A program made the position numbers and the translations under genes. Below, piece by piece: positions 49,690 through 58,266 of a stretch of DNA of 64,000 bases (its first letter is position 1; each line of letters begins with the position of its first letter). The notes beneath the pieces were generated by a model. It saw only the letters and a list, made by a program, of their open reading frames with translations, was not told the origin of the DNA and searched no databases. Origin of the DNA: Cyanobium sp. Cruz CV13-4-11 (GTDB lineage: Bacteria > Cyanobacteriota > Cyanobacteriia > PCC-6307 > Cyanobiaceae). The DNA lies in assembly GCF_024346055.1 (NCBI RefSeq), contig NZ_JAGQCH010000003.1:142277-206276 (forward strand), read 5' to 3'.

Positions 49690-51101
49690 GCCAGGCCACC
49701 CGGCGGTACGGCCCGCTCCAGTCCCACATCGACGCCGATGTGCTGGTCGGGACGGCCGGTGATCAGCAGGGCCGTGCGCTGGCGGGTGGCGATCTGCCAC
49801 ATCCATTTGCTGAACAGGGCGATGCGGTTCTCGGTGTCGGGGATGAAGGCGAGGTGGGCAAGGGCCCAGAGCACCCAGCCCGCCAGGCCGCTCACATGCA
49901 GCCCGCGCAGATCGGCCACCGCGTACCAGGGGCCGATCACGGCCATGCTGCCGAGATCGAACCAGCGGAAGGGCTCACTGCGGCGCCCCTCCAGGCCCGC
50001 CAGGATGTCGCGCGCCACCCAGCCGCCCATCTGCACGGCCGGCCCCGCCATGCCTGGAAGCACCCGGCCGTCGCCGGTATGGGCGTAGTGGCACAGATCC
50101 CCCACCGCCCGGATCTCCGGGTGGCCCGGCAGCGAAAAATCGGCCTCCACCTGCAGCCGGCCGCCCCGGTCGACCGGGGCGCCGGTGCGTTCCGCCAGCA
50201 GCCGGCCCAGGCGCGAGGCCCGCACCCCGGCGGTCCAGCAGATCGTGGCGGCCTCCAGGTCGCCGAGGCCTTCGCCGCCGCTGTCCGCCTCACCAGCGGC
50301 GGTGTCCGGGGGGGGCTTGAGGATCACCCGGCCCGGCTCGATCGCCGCCACCATTGTGTTCAGGCGCAGCTCGACGCCGGCCCGCTCCAGGTAGGCCGCC
50401 GCCTCCCGGGACAGGTTGGCGGCCATCGCCGGCAGCACCCGGTCGACCGCATCCAGCAGGATCACCCGGCACTGGGCGCGATCGAGCTGCTTGAAGTCCC
50501 GGGCCACGGCGCGGTGCATCAGCTCGATCAGGGAGCCGGCCAGTTCGCACCCCGCCGGACCGGCCCCCACCACCACCACCGATTGCAGGAAGCGGCGCCG
50601 CTCGGGGTCCCGGGTCTGCTCGGCTTCCTCGAGGGCCATCAGCAGCCGGCGGCGGATCTCATCGGCGTGCTCGAGGATCTTCATCGGCGGCGCCAGGGGG
50701 CGCCATTCCTCATGGCCGAAGTAGGTGCTGCCCGAACCGCTGGCCAGGATCAGGTGGTCGTAGCCATAGCGGTGGTCGTTGAACACCACCTCCCTGGCCT
50801 CGGTGTCGATGTCCACCACCTCGCCCAGCAGGATCTGGATGTTGGCGGCCTCGCCCACCATCTGGCGCAGGGGCGAGGCCACATCGGCCTCCGAGACGAG
50901 CCCGGAAGCCACCTGATACAGCAGGGGCTGGAAGAGGTTGAAGTTGCGCTTGTCGATCAGGGTGACGCGCACCGGCTTGCCGGCCAGGGCGTTGCAGGCC
51001 TTGAGCCCCGCGAAGCCACCGCCGACGATCACCACGTGGGGCCAGCTGCGCATGGCCTCCAGCGGTGGGTCCAGCTCAAGGAAGAAGCGTTCCGGGGCCA
51101 T
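49617..51101 (-). CDS. ndbB: Type II NADH dehydrogenase (NDH-2)
   Basis: Single-subunit, non-proton-pumping NADH:quinone oxidoreductase on the cytoplasmic face. 494 residues. VVIVGGGFAGLKACNAL is the FAD fold (about 23-40) and VVVVGAGPAGCELAGSL the NADH fold (about 165-182). NLFQPLLYQVASG, CWTAGVRASRLG and VGDLCHYAH are family motifs. The symbol is a family-level guess. ATG at 51099-51101. The last 73 bases overlap the K+ channel gene. Confidence 0.92.
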   Translation of the reverse strand: MAPERFFLELDPPLEAMRSWPHVVIVGGGFAGLKACNALAGKPVRVTLIDKRNFNLFQPLLYQVASGLVSEADVASPLRQMVGEAANIQILLGEVVDIDTEAREVVFNDHRYGYDHLILASGSGSTYFGHEEWRPLAPPMKILEHADEIRRRLLMALEEAEQTRDPERRRFLQSVVVVGAGPAGCELAGSLIELMHRAVARDFKQLDRAQCRVILLDAVDRVLPAMAANLSREAAAYLERAGVELRLNTMVAAIEPGRVILKPPPDTAAGEADSGGEGLGDLEAATICWTAGVRASRLGRLLAERTGAPVDRGGRLQVEADFSLPGHPEIRAVGDLCHYAHTGDGRVLPGMAGPAVQMGGWVARDILAGLEGRRSEPFRWFDLGSMAVIGPWYAVADLRGLHVSGLAGWVLWALAHLAFIPDTENRIALFSKWMWQIATRQRTALLITGRPDQHIGVDVGLERAVPPGGLAQSPEEPPSGPLNRLISTPRITAM

Positions 51102-51208
51102 CGCACGCCATCTTCAGCACCTGACCGTAGGCAGATCGCCCGTGCGGGGCGGTAGTGATGGACGCGGTTTGCGTTGAAGCGCGGACTCCCGTCCCACGGC
51201 TGCTAGCT

Positions 51209-51223
51209 TGATAATGATTCCCA
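51209..51223 (+). promoter_or_regulatory. Zur-box-like palindrome upstream of the zinc operon
   Basis: The 15-base site TGATAATGATTCCCA lies 32 bases upstream of the COG0523 gene start. Its left half fits the cyanobacterial Zur half-site TGATAAT exactly. The right half differs from ATTATCA at two of seven positions. It sits directly before a zinc-uptake gene set, so Zur repression in zinc-replete cells is the natural inference. Confidence 0.6.
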
Positions 51224-51254
51224 AACCCGGCCCGGCAGCGCCAGGCCCCGTCCC

Positions 51255-52223
51255 ATGGCCCCTGATCGGGAGCGCTTGCCTGTCACTGTCCTGACGGGTT
51301 ACCTCGGCTCCGGCAAGACGACGCTGCTGAACCGCATCCTCACCCACGAGCACGGCAAGAAGGTGGCCGTGATTGTGAATGAATTCGGCGATGTGGGCAT
51401 CGACAACCAGCTGGTGATCGAGGCCGATGAGGAGATCTTTGAGATGAACAACGGTTGTATCTGTTGCACCGTGCGTGGCGACCTCATCCGCATCATCGGC
51501 AATCTGATGAAGCGCCGCGACCGTTTCGACCACCTCGTGATCGAAACCACCGGCCTGGCCGATCCCGCCCCGGTGATTCAGACCTTCTTCGTCGATGAGG
51601 ACCTGCGCGACGCACTGCAGCTCGACGCCGTGGTCACCCTGGTTGACCTCAAGCATGTGGAGCAGCACTGGGACAGCGAGGAGGTCCAGGAGCAGCTCGC
51701 CTTCGCCGATGTGCTGCTGCTCAACAAGATCGATCTGGTCGACGCCGAGGCCTGCCTGGCCATCCAGCAACGGACCCGGGCCCTCAATCCGCTGGCGCGG
51801 GTGATTCCCACCTGCCGGGCCGATGCGGCCATGGATCAGATCCTGGGCGTGGGGGCCTTTGAGCTCGAGCGGGCCCTGGCGATCGACCCGGAATTTCTCA
51901 CCTCCGACCACGACCATGAGCACGACGGGGCCGTCGGTTCGGTGGCCTTCATCGAAGAGCGGCCGATGAGTTACAAGAAACTCGAGCAGTGGATCGATCG
52001 GCTGGTGAGTGAACGGGGCCCCGATCTGTTCCGGATGAAAGGCATCCTCCAGATCGACGGCGAGAGCCACCGCTATGTCTTCCAGTCGGTGCACATGCTG
52101 ATCGACAGCACGCGGGATCGCCCCTGGCGCGAGGGCGAAACCCCCAGCACCCAATTCGTGATCATCGGCCGCGATCTCGACGAGGCCGCCCTGCGGGCCG
52201 GTTTCGAGGCCTGTGTGGCCTGA
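51255..52223 (+). CDS. COG0523 zinc GTPase metallochaperone
   Basis: 322-residue G3E GTPase: P-loop GYLGSGKTT (about 15-23), the metal motif GCICCTV, LVIETTGLADPAPVIQ, NKIDLVD, and a His/Asp stretch (SDHDHEHDG) that may bind metal. The C-terminal CobW_C domain is present (FRMKGILQIDGESHRY). In zinc-limited bacteria such proteins deliver zinc to target apoproteins. ATG at 51255, 32 bases past the Zur-box-like site. First gene of the zinc operon. Confidence 0.9.
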   Translation: MAPDRERLPVTVLTGYLGSGKTTLLNRILTHEHGKKVAVIVNEFGDVGIDNQLVIEADEEIFEMNNGCICCTVRGDLIRIIGNLMKRRDRFDHLVIETTGLADPAPVIQTFFVDEDLRDALQLDAVVTLVDLKHVEQHWDSEEVQEQLAFADVLLLNKIDLVDAEACLAIQQRTRALNPLARVIPTCRADAAMDQILGVGAFELERALAIDPEFLTSDHDHEHDGAVGSVAFIEERPMSYKKLEQWIDRLVSERGPDLFRMKGILQIDGESHRYVFQSVHMLIDSTRDRPWREGETPSTQFVIIGRDLDEAALRAGFEACVA

Positions 52224-52230
52224 GCCCCCC

Positions 52231-53331
52231 ATGGCGGCCCCCCCGACCCTGGTGCAGGAGCGTCTGTGCGGCGCCTGCAGCCACGCGATCACGGCCCAGG
52301 TCTGGTCGGCCGATGGCGAGCTGCTGGCGATGGCGACGGCCGGTGGCGAGCTGCTGCTGATCGATTTCCGCGCCGGCTGCGAGGAGCTGCTGCGCGGCGA
52401 GCGGGACAGCAGCCTCGATGTGGTGGGCTTCAGCGCCGACGACCGCTATCTGATGGCGGCGGGCCAGGACGGGGAGCTGCTGCTGTGGGAGCTGGGGGGC
52501 TCCGGTGTGCGGCCGATCGCCTTCGACCCCCTGCCCCTGGGGGGCCACTGGCTGGATGCGGCCGCCTGGCAGCCCCAGGGCCCCCTGCTGGCGGTGGGGG
52601 CTGGCCGGCAGGTGCGGCTGTGGGATGGCGACAGCAGGACCCTGCGCATCGAGAGCCCGGAGCTGAAGGGCACGGTGCTGGCCCTCGCCTGGAGCCGGGA
52701 TGGCCGGCGGCTGGCGGCGGCCTGCCACGGCGAGGTGCTGCTCTGGTCTCCGGACGACCCTGCCCAGGCACCCCAGCGCTGCCCCACCGGTTCGGCGGGC
52801 CTGGCCCTGGCCTGGTCCGGCCAGGGGAACCTGCTGGCCAGTGGCCAGCTGGACGGTTCGCTGATGCTTTGGCCCGACGGCGGGGCCGGCACCGGTTGGC
52901 AGTTCCGTGGTTTCCCCGGCAAGGTGCGGGCCCTGGCCTGGTGTGATCAGCCGGGGCGTCTGGCGCCGCTGCTGGCCGTCGCCTCCAGCGACATCGCCGT
53001 GATCTGGAGCCAGAAGGATCGCGGCGCCAAGGGCTGGACGCCGGAACCCCTGGCGCTGCATGAGGGCCGTGTCCATGCGGTCGCCTTCGCCCCCGGCAGC
53101 AGCCTGCTGGTCACCGCCTCCAGCGATGGCACGGTGGCCCTCTGGGATGGGCGGGGCCGGCTGCAGCAGCTGCTCGAAGGCGACGGCCAGGCCATCACCA
53201 GCCTCAGCTGGCGACCCGATGGCCGTCATCTAGTCGCCGGTGGCGAGCAGGGCCAGTGGTGGCTCTGGCCCGTCACCCTGCCCCCGTCCGTCCGCTCCCG
53301 CCCACCCCGTTCCGGAGGTTTTGCCCCATGA
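52231..53331 (+). CDS. WD40-repeat protein of the zinc operon
   Basis: 366 residues with about seven WD40-type repeats, each ending in short W- or L-rich strands (LLLWELGG, VRLWDGDS, VLLWSPDD, LMLWPDGG, VALWDGRG, WWLWPVT). A beta-propeller platform is predicted. There is no signal peptide or enzyme motif. ATG 52231 was chosen over an upstream GTG at 52213. Its stop overlaps the znuA start (ATGA). Function in zinc handling is unproved. Confidence 0.83.
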   Translation: MAAPPTLVQERLCGACSHAITAQVWSADGELLAMATAGGELLLIDFRAGCEELLRGERDSSLDVVGFSADDRYLMAAGQDGELLLWELGGSGVRPIAFDPLPLGGHWLDAAAWQPQGPLLAVGAGRQVRLWDGDSRTLRIESPELKGTVLALAWSRDGRRLAAACHGEVLLWSPDDPAQAPQRCPTGSAGLALAWSGQGNLLASGQLDGSLMLWPDGGAGTGWQFRGFPGKVRALAWCDQPGRLAPLLAVASSDIAVIWSQKDRGAKGWTPEPLALHEGRVHAVAFAPGSSLLVTASSDGTVALWDGRGRLQQLLEGDGQAITSLSWRPDGRHLVAGGEQGQWWLWPVTLPPSVRSRPPRSGGFAP

Positions 53332-54299
53332 GCCCGTTCCCATCCCGTCGTCCCCTTCTGGCCGTGGCGGCGGCCCTGTCCTCCCTCCTGCTGGCCTGCC
53401 GTCCGGCGGCGGAGTCGGCCGCACCCCAGGCCGGCCGTGCCGATCGCCCCAAGGTGGTGACCACCTTCCTGCCGATCACCCTGTTCACCCGCGCCGTGGC
53501 CGGCGACTGCGCCGAGGTGACGGCGCTGATCCCCGCCGCCAGCGGCCCCCATGATTTTCAGGCTCGGCCGGGGGATGTGGCGGCCATCCGCAACGCAACG
53601 GTGCTGGTGAAGAACGGCCTGGGCATGGAGTCGTTCCTCGACAAGCTGGTGCAAGGCGCCGAAAACCCGGCCCTCAAGGTGATCGATTCCAGCCGCGGCA
53701 TCGCCACCCTGGAGAACCCGGAGGAGCCTGGTGGGGAGCACGCCGATGGGCACGATCACGACCACGGCCATGCCCATGGCCCGATCAATCCCCATATCTG
53801 GCTTGATCCGGTGCGCGCCGCCCAGCAGGTGGACAACATCCGCGACGGTCTGATCGCGGCTGATCCGGCCTGTGCCGATGGCTACCGCCGCAATGCCGCC
53901 GCCTTCAGCGGCCAGCTGCGCCAGCTCAACACGGAATTCGAGAAGCAACTGGCCCCGTTCCGGGGCAAGACCTTCGTGGTCCTGCACGACTTCGCCCCCT
54001 ACTTCGCCGACCGCTACGGCCTCAAGGCCGAGTACCTGGTGGATGTGCCGGAGCAGAACCCCTCCCCGGCGGATCTCTCACGGGTCGCCGACACGGTGAA
54101 GAGCACCCAGCTGAGGGCCCTGCTCAGCGAACCCCAGCAGGGCAACCGCTCCTTCAATGCCCTGGCCGGCGATCTGGGGATCCGCATCAGCGTCTTCGAT
54201 CCGATGGAGACGGGCACCGAGGAGGCCTCCCGCAACCCGGCCACCTACGGCGCGGTGATGCGCCGCAATGTCTCCGATCTGGTGAGCGCGTTCCGCTGA
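53328..54299 (+). CDS. znuA: Zinc ABC transporter, periplasmic binding protein
   Basis: 323-residue cluster A-I binding protein. Lipoprotein signal ends ALSSLLLAC. Zinc ligands lie in GPHDFQARP, NPHIWLDPV, VVLHDFAPYFADRYG and the late Asp in ISVFDPM. A long His/Asp-rich loop (ADGHDHDHGHAHG) is typical of high-affinity ZnuA. ATG at 53328 follows GGAGG at good spacing and overlaps the WD40 stop. Confidence 0.95.
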   Translation: MSPFPSRRPLLAVAAALSSLLLACRPAAESAAPQAGRADRPKVVTTFLPITLFTRAVAGDCAEVTALIPAASGPHDFQARPGDVAAIRNATVLVKNGLGMESFLDKLVQGAENPALKVIDSSRGIATLENPEEPGGEHADGHDHDHGHAHGPINPHIWLDPVRAAQQVDNIRDGLIAADPACADGYRRNAAAFSGQLRQLNTEFEKQLAPFRGKTFVVLHDFAPYFADRYGLKAEYLVDVPEQNPSPADLSRVADTVKSTQLRALLSEPQQGNRSFNALAGDLGIRISVFDPMETGTEEASRNPATYGAVMRRNVSDLVSAFR

Positions 54300-55087
54300 T
54301 GGCCGTGCTGGAGGTCGAGGGCCTGCGGGTGCTGCGCGATGGGGTGCTGGCGGTGGACGACGTCAGCTTCCAGCTCGCGGCCGAGAGCGACACGGCCCTG
54401 GTGGGGCCGAACGGGGCCGGCAAGAGCTCCCTGGTGGGGGCGATCCTCGGCCTGATCCCCCGCCAGGCCGGCGAGGTGCGGATCCTCGGCCACCGGCTGG
54501 GGCCCGCCGGCCAGCTGCCGGGGCAGGTCCGCGCCCAGCTGGCCTTCCTGCCCCAGGCCCTGCCGCTCCAGGGGCGCCTGCCGCTCACCGTGGCCGAGTT
54601 CGTCGGCTTCGGCTGGGATCCGCCCGGCCCGCGCCTGCCCTGGATCGGCGGCGCCGAGCGCCGCTCCGCCGTGCGCTCCGCCCTGGTCAAGACGGGCTGC
54701 GGGCCGCTGGCCGAGCGCCTGCTGAGCGAGCTGTCGGGGGGGCAGCTGAAGCGGGTGCTGCTGGCGTTCTGCGTTGTGCGGCCCCGGCGCCTGCTGGTGC
54801 TCGATGAGGCCCAGGCCGGCCTGGACGCCCCCTCCACCGAGCAGTTCCACAGCCTGCTGTTCGATCTGCGCCGCAGTGAGGGCTGGACCGTGCTGCAGGT
54901 CTCCCACGACCTGGACATGGTGCGGCGCAGCTGCGACCAGGTGCTGTGCCTCAACCGCCAGCTGCGCTGCAGCGGCCGTCCCGAACTGGCCCTGTCCCGG
55001 GCCCAGCTGGAGCGCCTCTACGACCCGGCCGACCTTCCCAGCCATCCCCGGCGCCAGGCGCCCATGGGCCGCCCCCGGATCGGATGA
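54299..55087 (+). CDS. znuC: Zinc ABC transporter, ATP-binding protein
   Basis: 262-residue ABC ATPase. Walker A GPNGAGKSS (36-44), ABC signature LSGGQLKRVLL, Walker B RRLLVLDEAQAGLD and the switch His in VSHDLDMV. It powers ZnuA/ZnuB zinc uptake. ATG at 54299 shares one base with the znuA stop (TGATG), and the stop overlaps znuB by 4 bases (ATGA). Confidence 0.95.
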   Translation: MAVLEVEGLRVLRDGVLAVDDVSFQLAAESDTALVGPNGAGKSSLVGAILGLIPRQAGEVRILGHRLGPAGQLPGQVRAQLAFLPQALPLQGRLPLTVAEFVGFGWDPPGPRLPWIGGAERRSAVRSALVKTGCGPLAERLLSELSGGQLKRVLLAFCVVRPRRLLVLDEAQAGLDAPSTEQFHSLLFDLRRSEGWTVLQVSHDLDMVRRSCDQVLCLNRQLRCSGRPELALSRAQLERLYDPADLPSHPRRQAPMGRPRIG

Positions 55088-55929
55088 CGGAGTTCTCCCC
55101 GTTCACCGCAGTGATCGGCCAGCCGTTCATGCAGCGGGCCCTGGTCGGCGGGCTGCTCACCGGGGCCCTGGGCGGCCTGCTGGGCAGCTTCGCGGTGCTG
55201 CGGCAGCTGTCGTTCTTCAGTGATGCCCTGGGCCATTCGGCCCTGCTGGGCATCAGCCTGGGCATCCTGCTGGGGCTCAATCCCACCCTGGTGCTGATCC
55301 CCTTCGCGGTGCTGTTCGCCCTGCTGGTGAACCTGCTAGTGCAACGCAGCCAGCTCCCCACCGATGCCCTGCTGAACATCGTCTACTCCACCTCCCTGGC
55401 CTTCGCCGTGGTGGCCCTCAGCCTGGTGACCACCTACAAGGGCGGGATCCAGCAACTGCTGTTCGGCGACATCCTTGGCATCTCCTGGCTGGACCTTGCC
55501 CTGATCGCGGTGCTGCTGGTGGCGGCGGTGGCCTACCTGCTGGTGAGCCTGCGGGCCCAGGTGCTGGTCACCCTGCATGCCGATCTGGCCGGGGCCTTCG
55601 GCGTGGGCAGCCAGTGGCACCGGATCGCCTTCATCCTGCTGCTCGCTGTGGTGGTGGCGGTGTCGATCAAGGCGGTGGGGGTGCTGCTGATCAGCGCCTT
55701 CGTGGTGATCCCCGCCTGCGCTTCCCGGCTGGTGAGCCGCCGCTTCGGCACCTATCTGGTGCTCTCCTCCGTCATCGGCGGCGGCTGCGCCGTGCTGGGG
55801 CTTCTCGGCTCGGGCCTCACCAACCTGCCGTCGGGCCCCTGTGTGGTGATCGTGCAGTTCTTCGGATTCCTGCTGGCCCTGGGCGTCAGCCTGTGGCGGC
55901 GGGGACGGGGCAGGGCGGCCCTAGCCTGA
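55084..55929 (+). CDS. znuB: Zinc ABC transporter, membrane permease
   Basis: 281-residue ABC-3 family permease with eight or nine hydrophobic helices: LVGGLLTGALGGLLGSFAVL, LGHSALLGISLGIL, LLFGDILGISWLDLALIAVL and VVVAVSIKAVGVLLISAFVV are typical of ZnuB. ATG at 55084. It closes the zinc operon. The last 9 bases overlap the convergent exonuclease gene. Confidence 0.95.
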   Translation: MTEFSPFTAVIGQPFMQRALVGGLLTGALGGLLGSFAVLRQLSFFSDALGHSALLGISLGILLGLNPTLVLIPFAVLFALLVNLLVQRSQLPTDALLNIVYSTSLAFAVVALSLVTTYKGGIQQLLFGDILGISWLDLALIAVLLVAAVAYLLVSLRAQVLVTLHADLAGAFGVGSQWHRIAFILLLAVVVAVSIKAVGVLLISAFVVIPACASRLVSRRFGTYLVLSSVIGGGCAVLGLLGSGLTNLPSGPCVVIVQFFGFLLALGVSLWRRGRGRAALA

Positions 55930-56595
55930 GCTGCCCCGACCCGCCGCCAGCACGATGTTGGCGCAGGCCTCGGCATCGGAGAGGGCATCGTGGTGCCGGA
56001 GCGGCAGACCCAGATGCCGGCACACATCAGGAAGCTTGGTGGGCCGCAGATTCCAGGCCTGCCGGGCCATCTGCACGGTGCAGACGAAGGGCTGGGCTGG
56101 GGGCCTCAGGCCGGCCTGCTCGCAGCAGGCCCGCAGCACACCGGCATCGAAGCTGGCGTTGTGGGCGGCGATGAACTGGGCCCCATCCAGACCGTTCACC
56201 AGCTGCGGCCAGAGCTCGGCGAAGCGGGGCGCATCGGCCACCTGCGACCAGCTGATCCCGTGGATGGAGGTGAACTGGAACGTCCGGCGCGGCGGCCGGA
56301 TCAGGTGGTGCTCGCGGCGCACAATGGTGCGCCCCTCCACCCGCACCAGGGCGATCGAGCAGGCACTGTCCCGGCCCTGATCGGCCGTCTCGAAATCCAG
56401 CGCCACAAAGCAGTCCCGCCGGACCGCCATCAGGGCGACCTCCCCCCGGCGCAGGAACCGGCGCTCGTCACGGTCCAGGTTGGCGGCGCCCCAGCGGCTG
56501 CGGTGGATCCAGAGCTGGTGGTAGCGGCGCACCTCCGGCTCCGGCCAGCCAAGGGCCCTGAGTTCTTCGCTGCGGCTGGAGTCCTCCATCGGCAT
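55921..56595 (-). CDS. DnaQ-like 3'-5' exonuclease
   Basis: 224-residue DEDD exonuclease. Exo I FVALDFETADQG carries the D-x-E, Exo II is FIAAHNASFDAGVL, and Exo III HHDALSDAEACAN carries H and D. It resembles the stand-alone 3'-5' exonuclease domain linked to DNA polymerase III epsilon. ATG 56593-56595 was preferred; the shorter ATG at 56587-56589 is also possible. An N-terminal helical stretch precedes the catalytic domain. Confidence 0.85.
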   Translation of the reverse strand: MPMEDSSRSEELRALGWPEPEVRRYHQLWIHRSRWGAANLDRDERRFLRRGEVALMAVRRDCFVALDFETADQGRDSACSIALVRVEGRTIVRREHHLIRPPRRTFQFTSIHGISWSQVADAPRFAELWPQLVNGLDGAQFIAAHNASFDAGVLRACCEQAGLRPPAQPFVCTVQMARQAWNLRPTKLPDVCRHLGLPLRHHDALSDAEACANIVLAAGRGSSG

Positions 56596-56668
56596 GACGG
56601 GCCAGCCAGTCGCGGGTCTGTGCGGGATTCTCACCGATCGATCCCCCGCAGGGGGGCGACGCCCCTGG

Positions 56669-57541
56669 CTACGGCTCCCCTTCCGGGTCCAGCGCAGCCC
56701 CGCAGTGCCGGCAGTGGCGGGCGTCGGCCTGGTGGTCGCCCAGGCCGCAGGCGGGGCAGGGCCGCCCCGCAGGCCGCAGCACCTTCAAGCCGATTTCGGC
56801 GCTGAGGATGCCGGTGGGCACGGCGATGATGCTGTAGCCGATCAGCATCACCACCGAGGCCATGAAGCGTCCCAGGGGTGTCACCGGGGCCACGTCGCCG
56901 TAGCCCACCGTGGTGATGGTGACGCAGGCCCAGTAGATCGCCACCGGGATGCTGCCGAAACCGTCATTGCCGGCTTCGATCACATCCATGAAGGCGCCGA
57001 TCAGGATCACCAGCGTCACCATGGCCAGCAGGAACACGGTGATCTTGCGGCGGGCGGCGACCAGGGCGCCCCAGAGCAGTTCCGCCTCCTGCAGGAAGGC
57101 CCCCAGCTTCAGCACCCGGAACACCCGCAGCAGCCGCAGCACCCGCACCACCAGGAACAGCTGGCCGCCACCGATCAGCAGCCCCAGGTAGGAGGGCAGG
57201 ATCGCCAGCAGATCCACGATCCCGAAGAAGCTGGTCGCATAGCGCCGTGGCTCGGCCACGACCAGCAACCGCAGCAGGTATTCGAGGCTGAACAGGAGGG
57301 TGAAGCCCCACTCCAGCCCCAGGAAGGTGCCGGCCCAGTTCTGCCGCAGCAGTGGATCGCTCTCCAGCACCACCGCCAGCACGCTGAGGGCGATCGCCAG
57401 CATCAGCACGGCGTCGAAGGCCTTGCCGGAGGGGGTGTCGGTCTCCAGGATGGTGCGCTCCAGCCAGGGGCGCCCGACAACCCCTACCAGGGCCAGGGCC
57501 AGGACGACCAGGCCGGCCAGCAGCAGCGGCACCAGCAACAT
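56669..57541 (-). CDS. Voltage-gated-type K+ channel with C-terminal zinc ribbon
   Basis: 290 residues. Six hydrophobic segments, an S4-like row RVLRLLRVFRVLK with regular Arg and a pore TITTVGYGDVAPVTPLG (K+ filter TVGYG). The C-terminus ends in CPACGLGDHQADARHCRHCG, a pair of CxxC motifs that form a zinc ribbon. Start at ATG 57539-57541. A metal-dependent or regulatory role of the ribbon is inference. It is followed 2 bases downstream by the livF stop. Confidence 0.88.
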   Translation of the reverse strand: MLLVPLLLAGLVVLALALVGVVGRPWLERTILETDTPSGKAFDAVLMLAIALSVLAVVLESDPLLRQNWAGTFLGLEWGFTLLFSLEYLLRLLVVAEPRRYATSFFGIVDLLAILPSYLGLLIGGGQLFLVVRVLRLLRVFRVLKLGAFLQEAELLWGALVAARRKITVFLLAMVTLVILIGAFMDVIEAGNDGFGSIPVAIYWACVTITTVGYGDVAPVTPLGRFMASVVMLIGYSIIAVPTGILSAEIGLKVLRPAGRPCPACGLGDHQADARHCRHCGAALDPEGEP

Positions 57542-57543
57542 CC

Positions 57544-58266
57544 TCAGCCGCTCCCCAGATAGGAGGCCCGCAGCCCCGCATCGGCCAGCAGGGCATCGGC
57601 GGTGCCCTCCAGGCTGATGCTGCCGCTCTCCAGCACCACGCCGCGGTCGGCGATCTCCAGGGCGGCGGTGGCGTTCTGCTCCACCAGCAGCATCGACAAC
57701 CCTTCCTGGTGCAGCGCTGCCAGGGCGGCCATCACCTCGGCCACCAGCTTCGGCGCCAGCCCCAGGCTGGGCTCATCGAGCAACAGCAGGCTGGGCCGGC
57801 CCATGAGGGCCCGGGCGATCGCCAGCATCTGCTGCTCGCCCCCCGACAGGTTGCCGGCCAGCTGGCGGCGCCGTTCCGCCAGCCGCGGGAACAGGCCGTA
57901 GCAGCGCTCCAGGTCGGCGGCGATGCCGGCCCGGTCGCGCCGCAGCCAGGCCCCCAGCTCCAGGTTGGTGGCCACACTCTGGCGCGCCAGCACCCTCCGG
58001 CCCTCGGGGCAGTGGCCGATGCCCAGGCGCACGGTGGTTTCGGTGCGGCAGCCGGTGCGTTCCACCCCCTGCCAGAGCACCCGGCCGCCGACCACCGGCA
58101 CCAGGGAGGAGATCGCCCGCAGGGTGGTGCTCTTGCCGGCCCCGTTGGCCCCCAGCAGGGCCACCAGTTCGCCGCTGCGCACCTGCAGATCGAGGCCCCG
58201 CACGGCGGTCACGGCCCCGTAGCGAACGACCAGCCCCTGCAGCTCCAGCAGTGGTGGCGCCGTCAT
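57544..58266 (-). CDS. livF: Branched-chain/neutral amino-acid ABC transporter ATPase
   Basis: 240 residues. Walker A GANGAGKSTT, ABC signature LSGGEQQMLAIARAL, Walker B LLLLDEPSLGLAP. Opening LLELQGLVVRYGAVTAVRGL. It is LivF-type (also close to NatE/UrtE), pairing with livG. Its start overlaps the livG stop by 4 bases. Confidence 0.9.
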   Translation of the reverse strand: MTAPPLLELQGLVVRYGAVTAVRGLDLQVRSGELVALLGANGAGKSTTLRAISSLVPVVGGRVLWQGVERTGCRTETTVRLGIGHCPEGRRVLARQSVATNLELGAWLRRDRAGIAADLERCYGLFPRLAERRRQLAGNLSGGEQQMLAIARALMGRPSLLLLDEPSLGLAPKLVAEVMAALAALHQEGLSMLLVEQNATAALEIADRGVVLESGSISLEGTADALLADAGLRASYLGSG

